Below are positions 1 to 13,109 of a stretch of DNA of 64,000 nt, in pieces (the first letter of the stretch is position 1; every line of letters starts with the position of its first letter). Below the pieces are notes generated by a model, which saw only the letters and a program-made list of their open reading frames with translations, searched no databases and was not told where the DNA came from. The stretch is from Neoscytalidium dimidiatum (taxonomy: Eukaryota; Ascomycota; Dothideomycetes; Botryosphaeriales; Botryosphaeriaceae): NCBI GenBank assembly GCA_037367355.1, contig CM074697.1, positions 2,046,001 to 2,110,000 on the forward strand, given 5' to 3'. The translations under genes were made by a program, and so were the position numbers.

Positions 1-441
1 GAGTGATCGATCCCTCCACCGGTGGCCGGTTGCGTTGGCCATCGGTTGGAGAGATGAGGGGGGAGGAGGGAATGGGTTCTTCGGGACGGCTACCTTATCT
101 TCTCTGCATTCTCGCTTTCCCTTCGCTCGGTCCGATGAGAGCAAGCTTCATTAAAATGTAGCCTGTTTGCCAGTCTCGGTGTAGGGCGCGGGGAAGAGGA
201 AGACGGGGTGGGAGAGAGCTGAATGAGAAGGTTGATTGATTATTGGGCGGGTGGTACGGTGGAAGGTACCGGCAGGCTAAGGTTGCGCCATAGGATCATA
301 AGGGAGGCCCGTCCGCTCGAAAGCCGGAGAAGGTAGGCTACGGAGATTCTCTCTCTGTTCCCTTCGCCGGAACACATGCGGAGCTGGGAAGGATTCACTT
401 GGGATGAAGGAGCTGACGAAATGACGGGCGCCCGGGGCGGA

Positions 442-466
442 GGCGGCGGCGGCGGCGGCGGCGGCG
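442..466. repeat. (GGC)n microsatellite
   Basis: About eight GGC units in tandem, in non-coding GC-rich sequence. Confidence 0.85.
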
Positions 467-3164
467 ACGTCCCGTCCACTGCTTGTTGACATGCATTTCC
501 GGTTCCGGCAAGGACTGCGACTCGGGATGGCCCTGCTCCGGGGTTTACCGCTGGCTGCCACAAGAAATCAGGGACGAGAGAGTCTTTGTGTTGCAGACCA
601 CCGCAAGCTGAGGTCGGGTGATGGGATGTCAACCGCACGACGTTCGTTTACCTGAAAATGATGCCTCAGGTTTGATGTGACACGCGTGTCGTCTTTGCCA
701 CTGATCGACGGAGCAGCAACCGGGGCGGACTACCACGCGAGGCCAAGGAAAGCGGCGCGCGGAGGTTAGCAACAGGATGTAGTAAACAAACCTTGACAAA
801 TCAGACCTACGCGACGCTATCCGGTTAGCAACAGACACCAATGCCAACGATCCGCGGGCCTAGACTTGTCGCGACAAAAGGGACCGAAAGGAAGGACCCT
901 TCCGCCTTTCCGAAGGCCTGTGATCCTTGGTTCACATTTCGTGGAGACCCGCGCGCCAGACAGATCGAAAGAGAGACCGTCACCCACCGGGCGCTGTCGA
1001 GAAATCCACGTCGGGCACCAAGCGTGGTAGCTTTTTGTCTTTCCTTCCAACGTGACCCTATGACACCACACCCTCACGTCCGCCTGTTTTTCTCCATCTG
1101 ACACAAACCCGTTCGCGCGCGCGTCCCAAAATCGCCGTACCGGCGCCAAAACACGGTGGACTGGTTTGCCTGCCGCAGCCAAACGTTTTCCCCCACTACC
1201 GGTGTTCTGCTGCGCTCACTCACCTCTTCCCCGATAGTGTCAGCATAAGCTGGCTTGTGACGGGCGAGGCGGGTGCATCAGCCCTGCGCAACGACCGTCG
1301 ACATCATCGCAGACCCACACCCGCATTGCGCCGCGAAACCTTATTTTACGAAGCGAGCAGAAAAATAAATGGGCGAGAAGACGTAAGTCAGGCGCGCAAC
1401 GTTCTGCCATGCCCACCGGTCCTGCCAGCGGCGCCAAATCTTGCTGAAACGTCAGCGCCGGCCCCGCGGGGGGGGGACCTGTCGAAGAGAGAGGAAGGGA
1501 AAAAAGTGCGCCTCACTTCGGAGACCCGGTCAGCCTTGCGCATGCGCGCGTGTGAGATGAAGCGAGAGAAGCCGAGAAAGAGCTGAGAGTGAGGGAGACA
1601 GATGCGCCAGCCGCGCGCCATCGGGAGCGCCGCTTCCTTTGCTTCCACGGGAAGAAGGCCCGCCGATGGTCGTCGATCGCCGCGGCGGCAGCTCTAAACT
1701 GTGTTCACGGATTTGTCGACAACGGGCACGCTGAGACTGGGGCTGCTGTGATTCCGGGATGTTCCTTTCTCGGAGACCACGGCGAATGACGCAGGAGGAG
1801 CTGGAGCTCGCCGTTTGTTAGACTGGGAACCGCGGTCTGGCGTCAAAGGGCAGAAGAAAGGGGAAGAGGGTGGACATTTGTTGTCATCTTCGACCCTCTC
1901 TCACCCTCTTACTTGCTTGCCCCGGAAGCGCGTGTAAGCGTGAGGCGCGCCGTCAGATGAAACGCGAGGCGCTAATGCACGGCGTCTCTACGATGGAAAG
2001 GACTCCCCAAGCTCTCGCGCCCGTTATTGCGAACTTGCTTTTTCCCTGCTCGCTGCTGCACGGCCGAAAGCAGGTACTGCTGAGCTCGCGCTGCTTCCCT
2101 TCCCTTTGCTTTGCATTGCATTGCATTTTCTTTTCCGCGGCCCGGACCCAGATTCGTCGCGCTGTGCATGAAGGAATCAAGGGTGGGATGCGCGCAGGAG
2201 CCTGGCATGCTGCCTCTTTGGCCCCCGTGCGCAATCGATAGGAGAAAAGAAAGAATAATGCGACCTGGAGAAGGCAGGATGTTTGCCTTCTCCCAACGGC
2301 CCGCTAGGCACGAGAATGGGGCCAACGGGCTGATCCCGCGTTTATCAGCGGATCTTTTTTGCTCAGCTCTGACGTGGGACTGCAACGCTGGAATGCTATT
2401 GATGACGCGCATCGGGGCTGATATGCGGCGAGGGCTGCGGCTACGCCTGGCCGGAAGAGCTGACGGCCGTGGGTGCCACCGCTTCGCGAAGAGAAAGGCG
2501 ACGCAGCCGAGCCCGGGCGGGGGTGGTGACGAAAAAGGTCGACAGAAAAGAAAAAGAACAGGAGCAGGAGCAGGAGCAGGAGTAGGCGGAAATGCAACTC
2601 GGAGCGAAGCCTCAGGGCGGGAGGATGGGCGATGCGGTTGGTAATTCTGAGACCGGGGAACGGTTGATACGTACACGAACCTCGTCTGCCCCGAGATTGC
2701 AGGCGGGCAAGGAAATGACGGCTGCTCATCGCCAATCATGCGCGCGTATTGCCCACATGCAGACCTCATTTCGCCCGGCCTCCTGAGCCTCGAGGGGAGA
2801 GCGGCCAGCAGAGAGGACTTCGACATGCATGCATACCTTACAGCGCGGGCGGAACCGCGGGGCCAAGCAGGCTGAAGAGCATCGCCGTTTCGCGTGCCTG
2901 GGCTGAGGCCGGGGCAGGCAATACAATATTCTTTTTTTGTCGTCATCGGCCATCTCATCTTGACGCCTAATGGCGAGTCGCAGCGGAGAGAGGCTTTCTC
3001 GTGGAAGCGGGAATTGAGCTAGCCGGCCCCGTCTTCGGCCGTAGCACGCGCTGGCACGGTGGGAGGAGGCTCGTCTCGCGCAGAGAAGAGGCTGGCCGGG
3101 AGCTGGCTGTTTAAGAGGCGTTGTCTTGGGTAACCGTCTTGGGGGCAATGCAACAGACACCCAG

Positions 3165-3184
3165 CACACACACACACACACACA
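3165..3184. repeat. (CA)10 microsatellite
   Basis: Ten perfect CA dinucleotides in the non-coding upstream region. Confidence 0.9.
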
Positions 3185-4562
3185 ATAGTCGTGGCCGTGA
3201 GCGTGGTCGTGGGGTGCGAGTAGAGTACATGCAGCCCGCCGCGGATCGTCGATGGCTTTCCCCCAGACCGGGACCGGCTGGCGTCGACGCCGCGCTCGCG
3301 CTGCCGGGCTGCGACGACGTCAGGACGCAGCGAGCACACCCATGGCTATCCAGATGCGGGATCTCGATAGCGGTTCCTAGCTGCGCGCGCTGGAGATGTT
3401 GTCGCGGGCGGCGGGCGGCCTGTGTCGAGCGGCGGGCGGCGGGTAGCAGGCTTGTTGCAGCGCAGGAGCTGGCCAGGGACACGCCCACACCCAGCCCACG
3501 CCGGCGGACGGGTCGCAGGTGTCACAGCGTTGGTTGCAGGAGAGCTCAAGCAACACCCGCCGCCTCTTCTCCACAGCGCGCCAACCCGCCAGCCCACCAG
3601 CCCGCCAGCCCGCGTTGCACATTCTCCAGCACGAGGAGCGACCGTTGCACGCCGGCCCACGCCTCACGCTACCTCAGTCGCTGCCACGCCCGCGCGCACA
3701 CGCTCACGCCCACGCTCACGCCCACGTCCACGCGCTCCCCATGGCCGCTGCCGCTGCCGCTGCCGCTGCCGCCCAAGAGATCGGTCGGATCCCAATGAAG
3801 CGCACCAAGCCAATTCGCGAGCCGTTGACCCGCGAAGCCAATTAAGGCGCTGTGGCGCACGATGCACCGCGAGCTCAGGCACCACATGCACCCGGGCTAG
3901 TGTTCATTTCCCGCTTGCCGCGGCCGCTGGTGCGAAAAAGGGGCCCTGGGCTTTCGTCCACACACACACCCCCCCGTATGCAACGCACCCCCTGGGCTTC
4001 CCTGGGCACAACGTGGCTTCCCGCGAAGGGCTGCGTTCGCTGCTGCATGCCCACCGCCCGGCGCCGCTTGGCTGCGAGGGCCGCTTAGCTAAGAAGAGGG
4101 GGGCGGCCGGGCAGCAGCCGTCGGCAGACCGGGGGGCGGTGGGCGGCGGGCAGCGGGCGGCGGGCAGCAGCTCGCAGCTAGCAGCTAGCAGCCAGCGAAA
4201 GTGGGCCGGCCGCAATGGCGACGGCGACTGATCAGAGAGGCAGCTCGCTGGAGTTGGGCACGGCGTGCATAAAGCCAGCCAAACAGGGAAATCATCACAT
4301 CGGCACAGTCAATAGCGCGTGAGCGAGGCCCGTACGTGCGCGGGACCAGCCGGCCAGCTTCCGGCCCCCGGCGCAGCAGCGAGTGACGGCGAGTGACGGC
4401 GAGTGGGCGCCGCCATGGGCTGTGGGCTATGGGCTGTGGGCTGTGGGCGCGCTCCTGGGGCCGGCCGGGCTCACGACTCGCTCGCAAAAGTGCAATTTCT
4501 CCTCCCTCCTTCGTTGCAACCTGCGTAGGGCCATGCCAGCGTCAGTGCCTGCGTCCGCGCCT

Positions 4563-4605
4563 GTGCCAGTGCCGGTGCCAGTGCCAGTGCCAGTGCCTCT
4601 GCCTC
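4563..4605. repeat. GTGCCA-type hexamer repeat
   Basis: Imperfect tandem copies of GTGCCA/GTGCCG that grade into CTGCCT. Related CCAGTGCC units recur near 4640. Confidence 0.7.
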
Positions 4606-4735
4606 TGCGCCCCAGCCCGCTGCCCTCAGACGCCCGCGCCGGTGCCAGTGCCAGACCCAGACGCCGCGCGCCCCGGCTCCAGCACTCTCGCCGTGACGCC
4701 CTCGCTCGAGCGTGGTGCTCAGTTCAGTTCGCGTC

Positions 4736-4765
4736 TGCCCTGCCCTGCCCTGCCCTGCCCTGCCC
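4736..4765. repeat. (TGCCC)6 pentamer repeat
   Basis: Six perfect TGCCC units in non-coding sequence. Confidence 0.85.
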
Positions 4766-5870
4766 GATCGCCTGTCCCAAACCTGCAAGTCACCCACGCG
4801 CGGCGGAGCTCCCAGCCTTCCCGCCGCGCGCCTCTGCCTCACCGCTCCGCGTCACAGCCCACCGCAGTCGCGTCGGCCAGCAGCACGCAGCAACAGCAGC
4901 GTTCGTTGGCCGGCCAGCTCACCTCCTCCATCCGCGTCCGCGTCGTCCCCCGTCCGCACCCGCCAGCCGCTCCGGCACCACGCCTCCACGCTCGCGCCCG
5001 CGCCCACGCCCACGCCTCGCGTGCCGGCTGCCCTCTGCTCAATCTCACCACGCCGGTGGGGCCCTGGAGCACAGTGCCTATCTCAAACTCACCCGAGATT
5101 ATCGGCCGCGCTGTCCGCTCTTCCAGAAAGCTCGTCGAAACGCGCATCGCCGGCGTCAGGCCTGCCCCTCCAGCCCGCGCGGGCACTGGGCACACTGGGC
5201 ACACGGGCCCGGTCTGGTAAACACGCCAGCCGTTCGGCGTGACTCAGGCCCGCTTGCGTGAAAATCACCGAGCGCTCCTTTTGTGAAGATCTCCTCAAAT
5301 TCCCATCGAGCTCCAGCGCGCGCCCGGCCTCTGCGCACGCTAGAAGGCAGGGCTTGCTCCTTTTGATCGATTAAAACGAACCCAACTCGCCGGCACGCCT
5401 CCCGCCTACCGTGGTCCTGGACTGTCTCCACGTTAGCCTGCAAAAGACCTTTTCTAAACAGCCGCCGCACTTTTCTCTCGCAACCTCTTCTGGACCCTGA
5501 TTCTCTCCTTCTCCCACCAAATACCTTGCTCTCACACCCTCACGCGGGGCCGCCTGTCTCTCCCGGAACAGCCAATCTCCCTCCTTCCGCGCCCCCCCTC
5601 CCCAGCATCTATCCAGTCCGCCGCAGCCCTTCTCCTCCCCATTGATTGTTGTTCCGCATGCAATGAGCACCGCAAGCTTATAGCCCTCTAATCTTTAACC
5701 ATCGTTACCCTTGGCAGCTGTTTAGTTGGTGAGTTGGCATGCCCCGACGCGCCACCCGCGCTCCCGCGTTGACCATAGCAGCAACCCCCCCCCCCCTCTC
5801 CTCCGCGCCCCCGTCCTCTTCCAATCCTATCTCTCTCGAGCTGCCGTCTGCATCTCTCTCCGCCGCCGTC

Positions 5871-8313
5871 ATGACGGTTGCTTACGACTCTTCGTTTCGC
5901 GGTTGGTCCTCGGGCTCGCACGGCGCTGTCTGCTTAGAGGACAAGTTCGAGGTCCTGAAGGATGTCGGTGACGGAAGCTTTGGTAGCGTCTCGCTGGCAC
6001 GCGTGCGGAGCGCCGGCGCTCACATCGCACGGAGAGGCACTTTGGTAGGCCTCCAGTCAAGAGTTGACGCGTCACAGGCCAGCAACTAACCCTCCCCCGA
6101 CAGGTTGCTATCAAGACCATGAAGAAGACCTTCGACAACTTCAACCAATGTCTGGAGCTAAGAGAAGTCATCTTCCTGCGATCACTACCCAACCACCCTC
6201 ACCTTGTTCCCGCGCTCGACATCTTTCTCGACCCCATGAGCAAGAAGCTGCACATCGCCATGGAGTACATGGATGGCAACCTCTACCAGCTTATGAAGGC
6301 GCGCGACCACAAGCGCCTGGACTGTTCCACCGTCAAGAGCATCCTCTTCCAGATCATCTCTGGCCTCGAGCACATCCACGAGAACAACTTCTTCCACCGC
6401 GACATCAAGCCCGAGAACATCCTAGTATCGACATCTGCCCCCGACACAGGCAATGCATTCAAGAGATATTCCGCCCTCGTCACTCCTCCCTCCACCCCGC
6501 CCGCCTACACCATCAAGATCGCCGACTTCGGTCTCGCGAGGGAAACGCACTCCAAGCTCCCTTACACCACCTACGTTTCGACGCGCTGGTACAGAGCACC
6601 AGAGGTGCTCCTTCGCGCTGGCGAATACTCGGCACCCGTCGACATCTGGGCCGTCGGTGCCATGGCCGTGGAGATCGCAACCCTGAAGCCTCTCTTCCCT
6701 GGCGGCAACGAGGTTGACCAGGTCTGGAGGGTGTGCGAAATCATGGGCAGCCCTGGCAGCTGGGTCAACAAGCACGGTGCCAAGGTTGGCGGTGGTGAGT
6801 GGAAGGACGGCATCAGGCTGGCCCAGAAGCTGGGCTTCTCGTTCCCCAAGGTAATTGATTTCGTTGCTGTCGCGTGTTGTGAGTGACGCTGACCGTGTTA
6901 CAGATGGCACCTCACGCCATGGATACGATCCTGCAGTCGCCCGAGTGGCCTGCGAGCTTGGCAAACTTTGTTACCTGGTGCTTGATGTGGGATCCCAAGG
7001 CTCGCCCGACTTCTACTCAGGCTCTGTGCCATGAATTTTTCCAGGATGCCGTCGACCCGCTCCGCCCCAAGTCGTCCGCCTCGCGTTTCCTCAGCCGCAA
7101 GCACTCCGATATGAGCAATTCCTCGGGCAAGGACTCGACCGATGCCCCGTCGCTGACCTCGAAGACGTCGTCTTGGTTCCGTAAGTCATTGGTTGCTAGG
7201 GATAGTGCGCCCGCCGTTCCGCAGCACATCAGCGCGCCGAAGCCCATCTCGCCCCAGCCCTCGCCGCAAGCCTCGAATACGTCCGCCGGAACCCTTTCGA
7301 CCAAGCAGAGACGGGACGCCGCTAAGAGGGCCACCTGGACGAATGGTGTTTCAGCAAATGGTGCGCCAATGCCAATACTACCTTCAATACGACCAATCTC
7401 ACCTCTTTCCGATGCAGTCACCGCCCAGGCCAACCAGAACCCCGGTGCGAACGAGAGAGCCACGAAGAAGATCGGCCGCCAGTTGTCGCTCGCGTCGCAC
7501 GGTAACCACTACGCAGATATCCATCGCGCCGAAGCGGAGCGTGCCCTCAACGGACAGTCCGGCCTCGCATCCCCGTCGAACCCGTTCAAGGAGGGCTTCT
7601 TCTCACATCTTCGCAAGCGTGCAAGGCGACTTTCTGGTCGGTACCAAGCTCCACCTTCTCCTTCCTCAGGCGACATCGAAGCAAGCGCAGGCTGCTTAGC
7701 CTGGGGCAGCAGCAGTAATCGGCACTCGATGAACATTGACCCCCCACCTGCACCAACAAGCAACCCAATGCAACAGTCGGATTTTGCTGAGATGGACAAG
7801 GCCTTGCAGCACGTGCGTTATAGTTTGGAAGGACTCTCCCCGGCCGGTAGCGTGAAGGCGTCCCCGTCGCCCCGTGTGGCAAGCAACCCGATGCTCAAGC
7901 GACACCACTCCTTGCCTCACGGAAGCGATAGCAATGGCAGAGGCCCGATTTCTAGCCGAACTCGCCGCGCCCTCCAGCAGCAGACGCCCGCCAACCACCG
8001 TTACGAGACGCCCAACGAAGAGGAAGAACTGCTCGACGAGGCACTGATGTCCGCCCACAAGGCTTCGAAGCGACTGGCCAGACACGACGGACCGACAAGT
8101 AACCCTGCCTACCTGACACCTTCCCCTTCCGCGAACCGCAATGTCAGCTTTGGCCACGGCGACTACTCGACGCCGACAAAGCCCGTCGACATCGCGAAGC
8201 GTCAGCAACCGCAAGCAACCGATCCAAAGTGGCCGACGCCGCCGTACGAGGAAAACGAGTGGGCGGCTGCCGCGGCAGCGAGCATCTTCGCTGCTCAGAA
8301 CGCCTACCGGTGA
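5871..8313 (+). CDS. imeB: Ime2/ImeB-like (MAK/RCK-type) serine/threonine kinase
   Basis: Three exons: 5871-6044, 6104-6850 and 6904-8313, giving 776 residues. Both introns (59 and 53 bp) are phase 0 with GT..AG ends. The kinase domain spans about residues 26-370. The Gly loop is GDGSFG (33-38), the ATP lysine K62, HRD 156-158 and DFG 199-201. A TTY dual-phosphorylation loop (T213, Y215) precedes the STRWYRAPE signature. An insert of about 25 residues between HRDIKPENIL and the DFG strand is typical of Ime2 relatives. The C-terminal half is a long Ser/Pro-rich disordered tail. Ime2 kinases promote meiosis in yeast; the Aspergillus relative ImeB affects sexual development and light response. 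The start at 5871 gives a compact N-terminus; an in-frame ATG at 5739 would add 44 low-complexity residues and is judged UTR. Function is by homology. Confidence 0.9.
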
Positions 8314-10305
8314 TCGGAGATCCGGCCTTCTTGACTTCCGCACATTTTGACGTTTATTCTTGCACATACGACTAATCTTTAATCGGATCGGGAAAATCAA
8401 ACCTCTGACGGCCACCTTGTAAGCGATTTCGGATCGGCGTCGTTACGTATTCCTCCAAGACCTAGGGGAATCTCCGTCAGGAACGGATTGGTGGCATCAC
8501 AGAAATAAAAGGGAAGGAGCAACTGGGAGCATTTGGTGTTTGGCGGCGTTTGTTCAACCGCGACGTCGATTTCGACCTTTCTGGCTTGCCAAAGATGACT
8601 GGCGAGCCCGTCTGCATTTATTCCGACCGATTCTTTCCATCGGACTTGCGACATTTGGCGGCATAACTTTGCTCATATCTACGGTGTCTTGGGAGGCAAT
8701 GGGAATTTTTGGGATTTAGGTAGTCGTTTTTTCTTGTTCGCTTCATACCCCCATCCGGCCCTTGCGGAACGGGCCAGGCTGTTTGATGTTTTTTTTTGCA
8801 GCTGTTTGTCGGTTTGTCCCACGTATTTCGGCGGCATACATACCACTCACATCACACCACCTACCGGGCACTGCTTAGTTAGACTCTTTACAGCATACCC
8901 TTGTTTCTATCCAGCACGGAAAGCGAGTTTGCTTTGCTCGGCGCTATACCCCCTTTTGTTACCGCCTTTTTTGTTGACTTCTGATTCGAGACTTGACTCT
9001 TCCAGTTTTCGGGAGTGAGAGCTTTTTTCCTTTGAAGCGAAGAAGAGAACCCAGCTTGTACAGCATCTCCACACACTACGCAAGAGTGCGGCGGATACCC
9101 ACTTTTTGCATGCACAAAAAAGGTGCACCCGCGGCTTTGCATCCCGTCACTACACAATCTCTCTCCCTTTTTTCTTTGTCTCTAGCTAGTCAGGAAGACA
9201 GAAAACAAAAAGCCAACTGCGAAGAGGCTGTACAGAGGCCCACGCAAACACACAGCATCTGAAACATATATCATTTCCTACTTCACAACTCTCTCCTGTT
9301 TCTTTACTTTTCTTTTCAACAGGCGGCCGCGGGGGTCCATGGCATAAAAAAGAGCCGAGATACAGTCTCAAGTGGGATGAATAACAGGTGTTATGTGGGG
9401 GGTTAACAAAGGGGGGGAAAAGAGCAAGTTTGGAGAGGAGGGGGTGAAAAGGGAAGATACGGTGTGGAGGATCGCACGACGATGCAGTAGCGCCGTCGCC
9501 AAAGTGGAGATCTTTCACCTCCGGCTTCTCCATTCGTTCGCCAAACTCTTCGTTAGCTTCTTTTCTCTCCTAGACCGCCTTTTTATTTTTATGTTTCCGT
9601 CTGTCGTTCTGACATACTCTCTTGCATTACGCATACTCCCACTGTTTTCTTTATCCCCCTGTAGTTTTTCCTTATCTGGGTTCGGGTCTTCTGGGGTTCA
9701 TGGGCGAGGGCCTTATACCTATTGGTCTTTTTTTTTCTTTTTTTTTTTTCACTTCGTCACTGTCGTTTCTTTGTTGTATTATACTCATTGTAAAACCCTT
9801 TTTGCTGTGCGGGAACCTGTTTGTAATAAAGGGCCTTCGATGGCAAGGATCCTTATATCTACCGGCTGGAATTCGGTTTTCCTTCCACTCTTCTACTTTC
9901 TCACGTTTTAAATAGTGCCTGCATGGCTTTTTTTCCAGGTGGGAAAGGGGGGGTATAAGGGGTAAAGGAGTCAAAAGGGAGAGACAGGGAAGAAGGAGAT
10001 GGGCCAAAGGGATTGTACGGGATTGAATGGATGGGATGGGCCGGACGGATATAGAAGCGCGTGTATATGGGATGAGAAAGAGAGGTGGGGGGAGGAGGGA
10101 TATGGAATGGAAGACTCGATCCCCCGCGGCCGCTGTCGCTGGCGAAAAGGGGGAAAGAAGCGTTCGTGCTCCCTGCATCTTCTGCTGTGCCTCTGAATCC
10201 TGATACTGTGCCTCGTGATACTTCGTCTTGATAACACGAGATGGAGCAGTCCCCGCTGCGGCGCGGCTGGTGGTGCTACGGCGGTGAGGTGGAGGCGTGT
10301 ACTCC

Positions 10306-10319
10306 TTTTTTTTTTTTTT
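10306..10319. repeat. T14 homopolymer
   Basis: An uninterrupted T run in the non-coding region, one of several A/T runs of 10 or more between 9.7 and 16.2 kb. Confidence 0.85.
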
Positions 10320-10917
10320 GGTCCCTTCCCGCGTCGTGATGCTGTGAGAAAGCCGTCATGATGAGCCGTTTTCTCCCCCTCCCTTCCCTTTCTTACTGCA
10401 CCTCCGGCACTCCTTTCGTGGGAATGGACGACGAATGGGGCCGTCGCGGGCCCGGAGTGCAAGCGGTTCAGTCACTTGATTCTGCACGGTGCAAGAACGC
10501 TAATCTATCTCTGGGACGGGAAGGGACGCACTATTGGGAGGCTGGAGGGGAGGGGGGGTTATACAGAGTTTATACACGTCCTGAGCGTGGGAATTTTATG
10601 TTGATGTTCATTACTGTAGCTTGCAGCACGCTTTTCTGCTTGCGTGCTTCTTACGCCCCTCCCATCGCCCTTCCACGCATCCCATAGCCGACCGATTCTC
10701 GGAGCCGAAGTATGGTTGAGTGAGCCGGCAGGACAGGGAGGGAGAGAGATGCTTAGCCGACGCGCGCCTTGCGCATGCAACGCAATGCTTTCGTCGTTTC
10801 CCGCAGCATCGCCAATACGTAGCTACTATCAATTTATCATCTTCATGCGAGATGGGCCTGCAGGAGTCAAAATGAGCAGATAATCATGCGGCAGTCCTTT
10901 CTCTGTTTTTTCCCTCC

Positions 10918-10947
10918 CTCTCTCTCTCTCTCTTTCTCTCTCTCTCC
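10918..10947. repeat. (TC)n polypyrimidine tract
   Basis: An almost pure CT dinucleotide tract in non-coding sequence. Confidence 0.8.
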
Positions 10948-13093
10948 CCCTCCCCCAATGCCGAGGCGTGAGCAGGTAAAAGAAAAATCTACGGACCCCC
11001 CGACCCTGAAAGCTCGTACAATGCTATCTATTTGCGGCGCGGTGGGATGGGGATTGCATGACGACGCGCCTGTGCGCCCTTTTCCCTTTCCCTTTTCCTG
11101 CTTCACCGGCGAAATCTAGAATCGTTGATGAGGGGTGGTCTCTGGCGATGAAGCGCAGTAATGCCAGATACGGCACCCGGGCTTCGGCTCCATCGGCAGT
11201 ATCTTTTATCTATTTTTTTGGTCTTCGGTGGCGGTGAAGCGGTGAGAGGGGAAAGCAGGAGAAGCACCGACGGCAACTGTCGTTCGCGTCAATTGGAAGT
11301 CGCGAGGGATTAGTGTGATGTTGAGTTGTGCATGCGAGGACGCTAAGCCGTTTCTGTCATCCGACGCGATTCGACGCCGGGCGTGCATAACAACAATGCA
11401 GCTCTTTGCAGGCAGGTACCTTGCGCGGAGCTTGGTGCGCCATTTCGCCGACAGCTTGTCGGGTGCCCCGTCGCTGCTGGCGTTCGGTGGTGATGGCGAC
11501 AGGCCGGATCGGTTGGTTGCGGGTATCTGGCTTTCACGCTGCGATGGCGCCGCGCCCGCCGCCGCCGCCGCTCCGCTGTTAGCGGTGGCGGTGTGTGTGT
11601 TGTTCGGTGGAGGGACGCGTTGTTTGCACTGCCACTGCCCACTCGTCCATCGGAGGATTTGCCCGGCCGACGACGACGGTGAGATGGGCGACGGGTGATG
11701 GGCAGGTAAGGATGGACCTGGATGGCGAAGTGGAGGCTGGGGGACCCTGAAGCTGTTTGCCGCCGCACCGGACTGATTGCTGTCGTGTGCAGAGGTGAGG
11801 CGCGATCACGGATAGCTCCATTGCTGTCTCCAGTCCGGCCGGCCGGCAAGCCAGCCAGCCAGCAAGCCGACTGGGTGTGGGAATCCTGATGGCGTGGTCA
11901 TTGAGTGAGCTGTCTTGTTTTGGTGGTGGCGGCCTCGTCTGTACCTATCTCAATGACGTGGACGGCGTGCTGGCCATTGGATACTTGTCTCTCAGCGGCA
12001 ATTGGCAAGAGCGACGACGTTTCGCGTTGATTTCGCGTTGTCAAGCCGTGTGCCGGGATGCGCGTCTATCCATGTCCACGTCCGCGTCCACGGCCACTCG
12101 CTGGCAGGGTGGGAGGTCACGGGGTCCGTCAACAACGAGGTCGGGACCCAACTTCGAGCTCACTAGGCCCAGACCCTGCATGGGTTTTCTGCTTCATCTC
12201 AGCCAACAGAACGGACGATGCTCGGCAGGCTGCAATCAGTCAGCGATTATGCGAGGCCGTTGGGCTGGGCTGCAGTGCTCGTTGGGCGATTGCCCTTCGA
12301 CTGCGGCGCCACGATCAGCAGGTCGTCTTTTCCCTTTAAGAAAAAGCCTCTTTTGCCGACTGCGCTGATTGGCCAAGAGCCCTGATTTTCCTCCTCATTT
12401 TTTTTCTCCGACGGTGCTGCCGACTCATCCACGCCAACATCCATCCAACCACACGCGTCCGATCACGCAGGCGACGGAACGATTCTTACTGCATCAAGAG
12501 GCCGCCGTCCAGTCGGCCAGGCAACGACTCAGATCCCGACCGCCCGGCAGACAGACGACTGGCGGACGAAGAAGCCCGCCCCCAGCAAATCGATGTTCGA
12601 CGCAGTCATCCTCCTCCCACCCCAGCCTTCGTCCTTTCCTTCGACCATACAGACCCCAGAAGCCAGAGTAAGAAGCAAAAATCAATAAAACCAACGCACC
12701 GGATCCTTCCCCACGGCCATCCGACCAATGAATGAAGCTTTGCCAGCCAATATTTTGTTGTTTTTCCCTTTCTGCCCCGTTCCGTCGGGATTCTCTTCAG
12801 CAACGGTGGGGTAAAGAAGAGAGATCCACATTGCAGGGAAGGAAAGAAGAAGACGCCGCCCAGCCTCTCGCCTTTCTGTGAGAGGCTCAGCGAGGATCTC
12901 TTTCCAGACTATTCCTTTTTTTTTTTCCCCCTCGTGCGTGACTTTCGCGTGCTGGTACGATGCATCTGCAGCTTGCGTCTCTCGATAACGCCGGCCCCCT
13001 CCCCGCCCGTCCACAACCCAGCCATTCATCTGAAGGCGGTGAAGGTGTTTACGACGCGTCGCGCAACGGCAAATGCGGGGTGATGGGATGAGC

Positions 13094-13109
13094 AAAAAAA
13101 AAAAAAAAA
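13094..13109. repeat. A16 homopolymer
   Basis: An uninterrupted run of 16 A in non-coding sequence. Confidence 0.85.

Larger units (their letters stand above)
1..5870. other. Long non-coding region upstream of the ImeB-like kinase
   Basis: No convincing gene is visible on either strand. The long open frames here are GC-rich shadows with low-complexity Pro/Ala/Arg translations, no domain and no exon structure. The stretch holds simple repeats (GGC near 442, CA near 3165, GTGCCA near 4563, TGCCC near 4736), poly-pyrimidine tracts near 5500-5850, and a possible 5'UTR donor (GTGAGT at about 5727). It probably contains the promoter and a long 5' leader of the kinase gene. An off-window gene may also use the left end. 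Confidence 0.55.

Noticed and set aside
1972..2958. 328-codon minus-strand frame
   Set aside because: No recognisable motif, biased composition and repeat-derived poly(Ala-Pro) stretch; not supported as a gene.
4383..5261. 292-codon plus-strand open frame, with overlapping 275-codon frame
   Set aside because: Low-complexity Arg/Pro/Ala translation in several overlapping frames at once; no domain, no exon partners. GC-rich shadow.
7181..7224. Perfect GTAAGT donor with GCAG acceptor inside the ImeB-like last exon
   Set aside because: The 44-bp intron would shift the frame out of the long Ser/Pro-rich tail, which stays open and compositionally coherent without splicing.
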